NCBI RefSeq assembly: GCF_025971945.1
Contig: NZ_JAPDHW010000012.1
Span: 1-64,000 of the forward strand
Direction of reading: 5' to 3'
From: Chryseobacterium kimseyorum
GTDB taxonomy: Bacteria; Bacteroidota; Bacteroidia; Flavobacteriales; Weeksellaceae
DNA length: 64,000 nucleotides
Shown: piece by piece, positions 1 to 6,795 of the stretch
How positions within the stretch are numbered: the stretch's first letter is position 1
Layout of the letters: each line of letters opens with the position of its first letter
Notes under the pieces: model-generated
The model's database searches: none
What the model was told of the DNA's origin: nothing
Seen by the model: only the letters and a program-made list of their open reading frames with translations
Program-made: the position numbers and the translations under genes

Positions 1-214
1 TACGGTCTGCGGTCGTCTCATTATGATTGGTAACCAACAGTTGAACAATTGAAACGCCATCCTGCATATCGACAATATACATGTCTGAATCTCCAATTTT
101 TGGTTCCTCGAAATAGAATACCTGATAATTTTTTGAAAACCTTGTCAGAAGGTGTTGAGGTCGCTGGAATACAAAATTCCACGACAGATGACTAAAACAT
201 AGTAAGTTCTGCAT
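1..214 (-). CDS. Glycosyltransferase-like protein, N-terminal fragment (runs off window start)
   Basis: The reverse strand reads an open frame from an ATG at 214 to the window edge (71 codons). The start MQNLLCFSHLSWNFVFQRPQ, followed by HLLTRF and a short FEEP motif, resembles the N terminus of flavobacterial family-1 glycosyltransferases, which often sit near UDP-galactopyranose mutase. I recall this resemblance from family knowledge and only the first domain strand is visible. Function beyond a sugar transferase is inference. The start is chosen because no other in-frame ATG lies upstream and an Fnr-like box with a weak -7 element lies just before it. Confidence 0.6.
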   Translation of the reverse strand, partial: MQNLLCFSHLSWNFVFQRPQHLLTRFSKNYQVFYFEEPKIGDSDMYIVDMQDGVSIVQLLVTNHNETTADR

Positions 215-236
215 TTATAATGTGATTTAATTGTTA

Positions 237-281
237 ACAATTTAGTCTTAAAACGCATTCTTTACTATGACTTAAATCATA
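237..281 (-). promoter_or_regulatory. Fnr-like box and weak -7 element before the glycosyltransferase
   Basis: The palindrome TATGA-CTTAAA-TCATA occupies 266-281. On the minus strand, 21 bp further, lies TAAATTGT (244 to 237), a poor match to TAnnTTTG but at exactly the spacing used by the sdhB and ccoG boxes. The box is clear; the assignment to the leftward gene is tentative. No matching -7 element lies at this distance on the plus strand. Confidence 0.5.
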
Positions 282-637
282 GAGATGAAATCCTTTTATG
301 ATCAGGAATTAAGGCTTTATTTAGAGATAAAATATTACTAATTAAACACTTAGATGTGTGAGAGGGATTATTCACAATAGTGGTACATACACTGGACTAC
401 ACTTTCGGTCACAAAGAACCGTCGAGGCGAGCCATTATTATGGAAGTGGCATTACGCAACTAAAGGTTTTACGCAAAATTCTAAATGATAATTTCAGTAC
501 ACAATATCGGCTGAATACTGAATATGATGAGAGAAAAATTTCAGGAAAAGAACTGTTATCAATGTGCGTTTCGAGTTTATGAAATATTTTAATTTGAGCT
601 TTTATCTTTAAAAACTGATAAACATGGCAAAACAATT
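282..637. other. Intergenic stretch without a convincing gene
   Basis: Between the Fnr-like box and the end of sdhB I see no convincing gene. A 74-codon GTG-started plus-strand frame (358-582) has no recognisable domain, no clear initiation context and odd composition, so it is not called. No strong terminator hairpin is visible after sdhB. Confidence 0.5.
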
Positions 638-1402
638 TTATTTATCTAAAAACGCTGACATATACTCACGGTTCATTCTCGCAATATTATCCAGTGAAAT
701 ATGTTTCGGGCACTCCACTTCACAGGCTCCAATTACTGAGCAGTTTCCAAAACCTTCATCATCCATTGCTTTTACCATATTCAGAACTCTTCTTTTAGCC
801 TCCACTTTTCCCTGCGGTAATAAAGCTAAATGTGACACTTTCGCACCTACAAATAACATTGCTGCGCCGTTCGGGCAACTTGCTACGCAGGCTCCACAGC
901 TGATGCAGGCTGCAGCATCCATGGCTTTATCCGCATCATCTTTGTCAACAGGAATCGAGTTTGCATCCAAAGTATTTCCTGATGTATTAATGGATATAAA
1001 TCCTCCGGCTGCCATTATACGGTCAAAAGAGCTGCGGTCAACCATTAAATCTTTGATCACCGGAAATGCAGTACTCCTGAATGGTTCTATCACAATAGTC
1101 TGTCCGTCGCTGAACATTCGCATGTGAAGCTGGCAAGTCGCAATTCCGGTATCCGGACCATGTGCTCTTCCATTGATAAATAAGGAACACATCCCACAGA
1201 TACCTTCCCTACAGTCATGATCAAATGCAATGGGTTCAAGATTTTCGGCAATGAGGTTAGCATTCAGCATGTCAAGCATTTCCAGAAAAGAAGATTCTGT
1301 AGAAACTTCGGATATTTTGTAGATATCGAAGCGACCTTTAGTTTTGCTGTTTTTCTGTCTCCAGATCTTCAGCGTCAAATTTAATTTTTTCTTTATGTTC
1401 AT
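638..1402 (-). CDS. sdhB: Succinate dehydrogenase/fumarate reductase iron-sulfur subunit, orphan copy
   Basis: This 254-residue protein has the three iron-sulfur motifs of SdhB/FrdB. The [2Fe-2S] site is CREGICGMC followed by a distal Cys in TCQLHMR. The [4Fe-4S] site is [11 protein letters not shown] and the [3Fe-4S] site is [11 protein letters not shown]. It would pass electrons between the flavoprotein and the membrane anchor on the cytoplasmic face. The start at 1402 is preferred over one 29 codons upstream because the extra codons overlap the promoter and its Fnr-like box. No sdhA or cytochrome b subunit is adjacent, unlike the usual Bacteroidetes C-A-B operon. It may therefore be a second, condition-specific subunit or a relocated gene. 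Confidence 0.9.
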   Translation of the reverse strand: MNIKKKLNLTLKIWRQKNSKTKGRFDIYKISEVSTESSFLEMLDMLNANLIAENLEPIAFDHDCREGICGMCSLFINGRAHGPDTGIATCQLHMRMFSDGQTIVIEPFRSTAFPVIKDLMVDRSSFDRIMAAGGFISINTSGNTLDANSIPVDKDDADKAMDAAACISCGACVASCPNGAAMLFVGAKVSHLALLPQGKVEAKRRVLNMVKAMDDEGFGNCSVIGACEVECPKHISLDNIARMNREYMSAFLDK

Positions 1403-1441
1403 AATAATCGTGTTTATCGTAAAATGCAAAAGTATTTGAGA

Positions 1442-1486
1442 TAAAGCTACAACGCAGATAAATGCTTTACTATGAGGTAAGTCATA
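1442..1486 (-). promoter_or_regulatory. sdhB promoter with Fnr-like box
   Basis: TATGA-GGTAAG-TCATA lies at 1471-1486. On the minus strand exactly 21 bp follow and then TAGCTTTA (1449 to 1442), a TAnnTTTG-type -7 element. The box centre is near -41 of the expected transcription start, the class II activator position. The same octamer at the same spacing occurs before ccoG. Confidence 0.72.
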
Positions 1487-1507
1487 CAAAGTGCAGTTAT
1501 TAGTAAT

Positions 1508-1654
1508 TATTTTTACTGAAAAATACAGGATTAGCTGCTTTTAAGAAAATAAATGAATGAAAGCCGTTAAAATGTAAGTTGTGTATTATTATAGAATTAT
1601 TTGATTTATTTAAGAAAGAGAGCAGCCGTTTGGCTGCTCTCTTTGATTTTTTTT
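1508..1654 (+). ncRNA. Candidate small RNA divergent from sdhB
   Basis: On the plus side of the sdhB box, 21 bp away, lies TATTTTTA (1508-1515), which fits TAnnTTTA. About 130 bp downstream is a perfect 13-bp hairpin with a long T tract on the plus strand. No open frame lies between them. This suggests a short non-coding transcript from about 1519 to 1654, divergent from sdhB and sharing its regulator box. The AT-rich -7 match could be chance. Confidence 0.35.
1615..1654. terminator. Perfect 13-bp terminator hairpin
   Basis: AAAGAGAGCAGCC (1615-1627), loop GTTT, then its exact complement (1632-1644). The T run is strong on the plus strand (1647-1654) and weak on the minus strand. It could end the small ORF at 1671-1838 leftward, or a plus-strand transcript starting near 1519. 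Confidence 0.8.
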
Positions 1655-1670
1655 CGGATCTGGTTAGATT

Positions 1671-1838
1671 TTACTGATCAGGTCTTACAGGCTGAACGTC
1701 ACCGGTAGGCATTGACTGAAACAGTGATGGAAAGACCATCTGCAGGATAAAATATACCAATATTGTTAAAGGTATTAATGAAAATAATACGATAATTAAG
1801 ACGTTGGGTCTGTTCTTCTTTGTTGATTTGGGTTCCAT
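1671..1838 (-). CDS. Small single-pass membrane protein, 55 residues
   Basis: An ATG at 1838 opens a 55-codon frame. It has a basic N terminus (MEPKSTKKNRPN), one strongly hydrophobic segment (about residues 13-40) and a short soluble tail ending VRPDQ. The charge pattern and single transmembrane helix suggest a real inner-membrane microprotein. The terminator-like hairpin follows 17 bp after the stop. I do not recognise the family. Its location between sdhB, the Crp/Fnr gene and ccoG hints at a respiratory role, which is inference only. Confidence 0.6.
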   Translation of the reverse strand: MEPKSTKKNRPNVLIIVLFSLIPLTILVYFILQMVFPSLFQSMPTGDVQPVRPDQ

Positions 1839-2101
1839 AAAATTTTATTTAAATATTTGTGAGTAATGCTCTTAGAATGTATCAACTCAATAATCATTTA
1901 CTTGATTGCTGAATTGCAGTTGTAATTACTTTAACTTATCAATTTACTGACCAATTTTCACAAAATTATTTTTCTTGTCCTTTAATGAGGTTTGAAGATT
2001 TTGAATAACTAGGTTGTCAGTCACTCTGTTCCACTAATCAAATCATTCGTTATCGCAATTGGTGGAAATCAATAATCGTTAATGGATGCATTATTCAGTT
2101 G

Positions 2102-2299
2102 CTAATCTTGATGCTGTGTGCTGTTATTTGGCTCGGATGTCTGGCGACTCAGCGTATCGGAGATTTCGGGCACTGTTTTAATGGTATCTGATCTTTTATC
2201 ATTGACTGTTTCTTTCGAATTTTTCCCGTTCTGATATTGGGTTTCAGATTTTGTACAGCCTGTCAGGGCAAGCAGGCATAGGGTGACAGCTAATTTCAT
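2102..2299 (-). CDS. Small lipoprotein of unknown function
   Basis: This 65-residue protein begins MKLAVTLCLLALTGC, a lipoprotein signal with an LTGC lipobox. The mature part is short, polar and rich in Ser, Thr, Asn and Lys, probably disordered. It would be anchored in the outer or inner membrane. There is no recognisable domain. It may be a fragment of a family of low-complexity lipoproteins or a genuine small envelope protein. Confidence 0.55.
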   Translation of the reverse strand: MKLAVTLCLLALTGCTKSETQYQNGKNSKETVNDKRSDTIKTVPEISDTLSRQTSEPNNSTQHQD

Positions 2300-2499
2300 A
2301 TTAGTAATTTTTTGGTTGCTTCAAACTTACAACAGATACAGGTACCTGTTTATGATAATAATCACAAGACTGCTTTTTGCAGTTTTAGATATAAATAAAC
2401 GACTCTATTGTTTGCACTTTACCTTTCAGTACCAAGATCCGTCTTCCTTTAAAAATAAAGTGATCAAAGATTTGTAATTAGAATTTAAATAACGACAAA

Positions 2500-2544
2500 T
2501 GTGATTTAAATCATAAGATGCTGTCAACTATCAGTGTAGATTTG
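2500..2544 (+). promoter_or_regulatory. Promoter of the first Crp/Fnr gene with Fnr-like box
   Basis: TGTGA-TTTAAA-TCATA at 2500-2515, then exactly 21 bp, then TAGATTTG at 2537-2544, a full match to the Bacteroidetes -7 element. The predicted start near 2549 leaves a leader of about 257 nt before the Crp/Fnr gene. No other gene follows on this strand, so autoregulation is likely. Confidence 0.68.
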
Positions 2545-2805
2545 TTATACCACTGACTACGATTAAATGTCGTCTCCGTTTTAACAGGGAACAAACAGTC
2601 AGCCTCACGATCAAGTCGTCTCATAAATATCAGTAAAGAGACAGTACATTTATTTTTCATGTCAATTTCCACTATTCTTCTCAATGGATTGCTGTTAGCG
2701 ATGGCCGATTGCATACAGCACATTACGATCACCGTCGTAATCTGATTATTCTTTGATAGCATTAGGTATGGAATCTACTCAACCAACCATAAAAATTTCT
2801 TAAAC
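2545..2805 (+). other. Long untranslated leader of the first Crp/Fnr gene
   Basis: About 257 nt separate the box-controlled promoter from the start codon. No plus-strand ORF is credible in it, and a minus-strand 83-codon frame here has no coding character. A second possible -7 element, TACATTTA at 2645-2652, lies inside it. I recognise no known riboswitch. Confidence 0.4.
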
Positions 2806-3402
2806 ATGTCTATTAGAGAAGATCTTTTGTACGCCGTAGGTGCAACAGAAGAACATTACAGTGCCGGCGATTATATTTTTCGTGAGAGCACTATGCCCCA
2901 ATTTTATTATCAAGTCTTAACAGGTGAGGTTAAACTCAACAATTATATGGATGACGGCAAAGAATTTATACAAAATATACTGAGAAGGGAAGAATCTTTC
3001 GGAACGTCGATGTTATTTATTCATAAAGTATACCCTGTCAATGCGGTTGCGATCTCAAAATGCATCATTATCAAATTACGCAAAGAAAGTTTTTTCAAAC
3101 TTCTGGAAGATCAGCCTCATTTATATCTTGAAGTTTTTAAATCTCTGTCAGAAAGATTATACAAGAAATTTGTTCTGATGAGAAAAATTTCCTGTCATAA
3201 TGCCTCAGAGAGGTTGAAAGAAGTTATGCAGCTGATGAAGCAGGAACAGGACAATCAGTCTCCATTTTCGTTTGAAGTACCGCTGACGAGACAGCAGTTG
3301 GCATCGCTCACGGGCCTCTGCATTGAAACAACCATACGCACCATCAAAAAAATGGAACGCGAAAAAATCCTCCGTATTAAAGACCGAAAAATTTTATACT
3401 AA
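2806..3402 (+). CDS. Crp/Fnr family transcriptional regulator, copy 1
   Basis: This 198-residue protein has an N-terminal cyclic-nucleotide-binding-type beta barrel (about 15-110), a long dimerisation helix (about 105-135) and a C-terminal winged helix. The recognition helix 171-182 contains GLCIETTIRTI. Glu174 and Arg178 match the E-xxx-R contact pattern of CRP/FNR proteins that read TGA half-sites, consistent with the boxes here. There is no N-terminal cysteine cluster, so it is not a classical Fe-S oxygen sensor; heme, NO or another ligand is possible. It is a close paralogue of the protein at 60025-60621, with the same length and matching HTH residues. An Fnr-like box precedes its own promoter, and a box-controlled small RNA starts about 60 bp after its stop. 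Confidence 0.9.
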   Translation: MSIREDLLYAVGATEEHYSAGDYIFRESTMPQFYYQVLTGEVKLNNYMDDGKEFIQNILRREESFGTSMLFIHKVYPVNAVAISKCIIIKLRKESFFKLLEDQPHLYLEVFKSLSERLYKKFVLMRKISCHNASERLKEVMQLMKQEQDNQSPFSFEVPLTRQQLASLTGLCIETTIRTIKKMEREKILRIKDRKILY

Positions 3403-3413
3403 ATTCTTTTACG

Positions 3414-3458
3414 TGTGATTCAAAGCATAAGAATGTTTGTATTCATTCTCTACATTTG
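3414..3458 (+). promoter_or_regulatory. Promoter of small RNA copy A with Fnr-like box
   Basis: TGTGA-TTCAAA-GCATA at 3414-3429 (one mismatch to the TCATA half), 21 bp, then TACATTTG at 3451-3458. The layout is identical, base for base in spacing, to the promoter of copy B at 59470-59514. Confidence 0.65.
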
Positions 3459-3461
3459 TAC

Positions 3462-3538
3462 AGATTGATACGTAGCAATACGTATAAATTTTTTTTCATC
3501 ATTTGTGTTTTTACCTTCTCTTCGGAGAAGGTTTTTTT
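3462..3538 (+). ncRNA. Fnr-box-controlled small RNA, copy A
   Basis: A transcript of about 76 nt is inferred from promoter to terminator. It has three parts. A 5' hairpin has a 7-bp stem and a GCAA loop (3468-3485). A 28-nt single-stranded U-rich core follows (3486-3513, U8-CAUCAUUUGUG-U5). The 3' terminator has stem ACCTTCTC/GAGAAGGT with a UUCG loop (3513-3532) and a T7 run. The core is identical to that of copy B at 59538-59565, while the two hairpins differ in sequence but not in place, which is the pattern of a conserved regulatory RNA. There is no ORF. By analogy with FnrS it could silence mRNAs when the regulator is active; that role is inference. Confidence 0.62.
3513..3538 (+). terminator. 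Intrinsic terminator with UUCG loop
   Basis: ACCTTCTC, loop TTCG, GAGAAGGT, then seven T. It ends small RNA copy A and possibly read-through from the upstream Crp/Fnr gene. Confidence 0.85.
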
Positions 3539-3620
3539 ATTTGAGATATTTCACAAAATTTGAAACGGAACAGTATAACTAAAGATTTAAGTCAGCCTTA
3601 TTATCTTCTTTATTATTGAC

Positions 3621-3665
3621 TATGATTAAGGTCATAAGAGAGTTTCTGGTATAAAGATAGCTTTA
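3621..3665 (+). promoter_or_regulatory. ccoG promoter with Fnr-like box
   Basis: TATGA-TTAAGG-TCATA at 3621-3636, exactly 21 bp, then TAGCTTTA at 3658-3665, the same octamer used before sdhB. The predicted leader to the ccoG start is about 110 nt. Confidence 0.72.
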
Positions 3666-3778
3666 CTTAAAGACGTTAAGCCTGAAATGATACGATCTGC
3701 CAACTTAATTTTTAAAGATTAATTTTTTATAAAAACAGTCAATCAGGCAATAATAAACCACCACAAGTAAAAATACCT

Positions 3779-5233
3779 ATGTCAGAAAAAGAAGAAACAG
3801 AATTTAGAGGTGGCCAGGGACAGGTTCTTGACCCTGAAACCTACCGTGACTCTATAGGAACCATGGAGCAGTCTGGCAAAAGAAAATGGATTTTCCCCAA
3901 AAAACCAAAAGGCCGCTACACCAATTACAGAAATATTGTGGCTTACACCCTTCTGCTATTTTATTTTGCAGTGCCTTTTATTACGATCAACGGAAATCCT
4001 TTTTTGCAGTTTGATTTAATTAACCGTCAGTTTTTCATCGTTGGTCTTCCTTTTTATCCACAGGATTTTTACCTCTTGACTATAGGCGCAATTGTGTCAC
4101 TCATCTGCATTATTATTTTTACCATCGCATTCGGAAGAATTTTTTGTGGCTGGATCTGCCCTCAAACAATCTTTCTCGAAAGTGTCTTCAGAAAAATTGA
4201 ATACCTCATCGAAGGTGACCGTAACCGTCAGATGAAACTGGACAGACAGGAGTGGAATAGCGAGAAAATCTGGAAAAGAGCTTTGAAGTGGACAATCTAC
4301 GTCATTCTGTCTCTTATTTTTACTCACTTTATGTTTATGTACGTTGTTGGATATAAAGAGGTTATCAGAATTGTTTCTGAAGGACCCCTTGCGCATCCGA
4401 CTAATTTTATTGTCATGATTTTACTGAGTGCTGCATTCTATTTTGTTTTTGCGTGGTTCAGAGAACAGGTTTGTACATTGGTCTGCCCTTACGGAAGACT
4501 TCAGGGAGTTTTGATTGACAAAGAAACCATTAATGTTTTTTACGATTATAACAGAGGAGAAAACAGAGCAAAATGGAGAAAAGGTGAAGACAGGAAAGCT
4601 GCAGGCAAAGGAGACTGTATCGACTGCTACCAATGTGTGGTGGTCTGCCCTACCGGGATTGACATCAGAGATGGGCAGCAGTTGGAATGTGTAAATTGTA
4701 CAGCATGTATCGATGCGTGCGATGAAGTAATGGATAAGGTGGGATTGCCAAGAGGATTGGTTCGCTATGCTACAGAAAAGGAAATTGAAACTCAAATTCC
4801 TACAAAATTTACGACCAGAATGATGACCTTTCTGATTATCCTGATCGGATTGCAGATATTTTTAGGTTTTATGCTGTACAACCGTCCGGAGATGGAAGTA
4901 AAATTTATAAAACCCGCAGGAAGCACATTCTTTGTTAGAAATAATCATATCACCAACACTTACAGCTATACTTTTTTAAATAAAACCAACGAGAAAAAAA
5001 CAGTAACTATTAAAGTGTTAGAACCTGCGAATGGCCAAATTGGTTACAGTTCTTCCAGCAAAATTGTTGTTCAGAGAGATAAAATTACCAAAGGCTCTGT
5101 AACCATCAGCTTTCCGGAGACAGAAATGAAATTATCTAAGCAAAATATCAGCATTGGAGTCTACGATGAAAAAGGCGAACTGCTCGACACGTATGACACT
5201 TACTTTGAAGGTCCGTTCAAATTGCAGTTTTAA
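3779..5233 (+). CDS. ccoG: Cytochrome c oxidase accessory protein CcoG (FixG/RdxA-like)
   Basis: This 484-residue polyferredoxin has a cytoplasmic N terminus and several transmembrane segments (first at about 53-75, later ones near 102-122, 175-197, 207-226 and 347-367). Cys-rich motifs CGWICPQT and CTLVCPYGRLQG are followed by a 2x[4Fe-4S] ferredoxin-like segment (CIDCYQCVVVCP and CVNCTACIDAC). The C-terminal domain is immunoglobulin-like and periplasmic. CcoG takes part in copper delivery or reduction during assembly of cbb3-type oxidase. The ccoNOP, ccoH, ccoI and ccoS genes are not adjacent, so the oxidase must be encoded elsewhere. The gene has its own Fnr-type promoter, which fits microaerobic use. 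Confidence 0.93.
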   Translation: MSEKEETEFRGGQGQVLDPETYRDSIGTMEQSGKRKWIFPKKPKGRYTNYRNIVAYTLLLFYFAVPFITINGNPFLQFDLINRQFFIVGLPFYPQDFYLLTIGAIVSLICIIIFTIAFGRIFCGWICPQTIFLESVFRKIEYLIEGDRNRQMKLDRQEWNSEKIWKRALKWTIYVILSLIFTHFMFMYVVGYKEVIRIVSEGPLAHPTNFIVMILLSAAFYFVFAWFREQVCTLVCPYGRLQGVLIDKETINVFYDYNRGENRAKWRKGEDRKAAGKGDCIDCYQCVVVCPTGIDIRDGQQLECVNCTACIDACDEVMDKVGLPRGLVRYATEKEIETQIPTKFTTRMMTFLIILIGLQIFLGFMLYNRPEMEVKFIKPAGSTFFVRNNHITNTYSYTFLNKTNEKKTVTIKVLEPANGQIGYSSSSKIVVQRDKITKGSVTISFPETEMKLSKQNISIGVYDEKGELLDTYDTYFEGPFKLQF

Positions 5234-5370
5234 AAATGATTCAGAAACATTTGCACGATTGAGCTTATGCACAATAAGTCACTTTTATTTGAACATTTAT
5301 GTTTAAGTTGACTGTAAACTCTTTTTCAAAATACTCTGAATTATTTGGACGTAATCAAATGAATATAAAC

Positions 5371-5718
5371 TTATTTTTTACTTAAATTTTCAAATAAAAG
5401 TTTAGGATTTGAAAGTGCATCCATTCCGTACATATTAAGAACTACAATCAGGTAAATTATGTAGGTTGCACTCATCGCAATCCCAATAATACTGAGTGTA
5501 CGTCCTGTCTTAAGGCTATCGAAGTTATTAAAACCGTCTTTATTTTTAACATATACTGCATAGTCTTTGCGATAGAGTATTAATGCAATAATTCCTGTAG
5601 CAATTCCCGGAATACCATAACAGCAGCACAGTGCTATTGAGGAAATTCCTAAAACGAGTACAGCTGTTGCGTAAGGAAGTTTAGATTTTCCTTGGCCGGA
5701 AGATTTCGAAAGATCCAT
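5371..5718 (-). CDS. CCC-motif membrane protein (DUF4190-like)
   Basis: This 115-residue protein has a Lys/Ser-rich N terminus, a first transmembrane region with the CCC motif (ALCCCYGIPG), a second hydrophobic stretch rich in Gly/Ile, a polar loop, and a third membrane segment around residues 74-95. It matches the flavobacterial CCC-motif membrane protein group, related to DUF4190, of unknown function. Its promoter carries an Fnr-like box about 157-172 bp upstream, so it may belong with ccoG and sdhB in the same regulon. No partner gene is contiguous. Confidence 0.75.
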   Translation of the reverse strand: MDLSKSSGQGKSKLPYATAVLVLGISSIALCCCYGIPGIATGIIALILYRKDYAVYVKNKDGFNNFDSLKTGRTLSIIGIAMSATYIIYLIVVLNMYGMDALSNPKLLFENLSKK

Positions 5719-5844
5719 TTTTTAGATTAGGTTTAAATAAAATTTTAAAAAAACAATCACTTAATTTCGCCGTCAGTTGCTCTCATTTTGTTGAAAACTT
5801 TGAATATAACCGGCAGTGTTTGACATAATTATTTTACAAAGTAT

Positions 5845-5890
5845 CAAATGTAAATGGATATTCCCTCATTTTTCTATGACAATGATCATA
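5845..5890 (-). promoter_or_regulatory. Promoter with Fnr-like box before the CCC-motif gene
   Basis: TATGA-CAATGA-TCATA at 5875-5890. On the minus strand TACATTTG (5852 to 5845) follows after 22 bp, one more than at the other sites. The predicted leader is about 120 nt. The rest of 5719-6184 holds no credible gene on either strand. Confidence 0.6.
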
Positions 5891-6184
5891 AGAAAATTGG
5901 TGGATGGAGATTTTGCGTTCGACAGTTATCAAATTATCTTGGCCGAAGAAGCAAGACATATCCGTGTATCATCATTAAATTTGGTCATCTGCAAATTAAA
6001 AATTTTGTTAATTCCATCAGGATAATTGCGAGCAACCGCTTAAATATAATTTCCTTTCTGGCCATTGCTTATACAACATTAATGATAGTGCAAATTAATT
6101 AATATGAATATTTGTCATTTTCAGGATGTTAAAGTTTAACCTTTATCATTACCTTTACATTCCACCGAACTAATCTTGATTACC

Positions 6185-6589
6185 ATGAAAAAATTAATAC
6201 TTTTTCTTTTGCTTGCATTTACTGTGATTTCCTGTGGTGAAGAGTGCTACAATGCACCTCAGCCGATCCTTTTTGAGTTCGTTGATGCTAACGACCAGAA
6301 TCTGATTACCAATGGTACTCTAAATCCTTTTTCAATCAGTGATGAAAATCAAGTTGGAGTACAGCTTACAAAAACTGATGATGGAAAAGTCATCCTGGAA
6401 AATGTGGGTGCTTTTAACGGTATAAAAAATTACAAATTTTATTCTCCGAGCAGAATTTTTGATTTTTCAATAGAGTCCTCAGAATTCAAAGGAGGCTGCG
6501 ATGGTTATGAGATTAATAAACTAACATTTAAAGGTATCAATATTGACGTCAAAGATGAAAGCGGCTACTATAAAATTATCCTGAAGTAG
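6185..6589 (+). CDS. Lipoprotein of unknown function
   Basis: This 134-residue protein starts MKKLILFLLLAFTVISCGEE, a lipoprotein signal with an ISC lipobox. The ATG at 6185 is preferred to an in-frame TTG three codons upstream. The mature part looks like a small beta-rich domain of about 115 residues containing three more cysteines. I recognise no family, though many flavobacterial genomes have similar short beta lipoproteins. It is monocistronic, with nothing close downstream. Confidence 0.7.
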   Translation: MKKLILFLLLAFTVISCGEECYNAPQPILFEFVDANDQNLITNGTLNPFSISDENQVGVQLTKTDDGKVILENVGAFNGIKNYKFYSPSRIFDFSIESSEFKGGCDGYEINKLTFKGINIDVKDESGYYKIILK

Positions 6590-6795
6590 TAACTCACCTG
6601 TTCTTTATCACAAATTGCCCGTTTCGGTAAATATTATTTTTATTGTGCACAAATTATCTTACTTATTATTAAGACAAACTGACATCAATTTTATAAAATA
6701 TTCATTAAAGTTTCTGCAAAATATTTTTAAAACATAATATCTTAGAGTTACCTTTGTCCTACAATTTCCTTTCTAGATTTATTTAAAACTCATCA

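Noticed and set aside
358..582. 74-codon GTG-started frame between the glycosyltransferase and sdhB
   Set aside because: It has no recognisable domain, no promoter at the right place and an atypical composition.
1403..1489. 29-codon N-terminal extension of sdhB
   Set aside because: It covers the Fnr-like box and -7 element; the shorter protein matches the usual SdhB length.
2283..2477. 64-codon plus-strand frame after the small lipoprotein start
   Set aside because: It begins inside the lipoprotein gene on the opposite strand and has low-complexity aromatic content typical of shadows in AT-rich DNA.
2511..2762. 83-codon minus-strand frame in the leader of the first Crp/Fnr gene
   Set aside because: It has no homology, and it overlaps the promoter of the Crp/Fnr gene.
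5816..6102. Two overlapping plus-strand frames in the gap before 6185
   Set aside because: They run through the Fnr-like box and promoter of the CCC-motif gene and have no homology.
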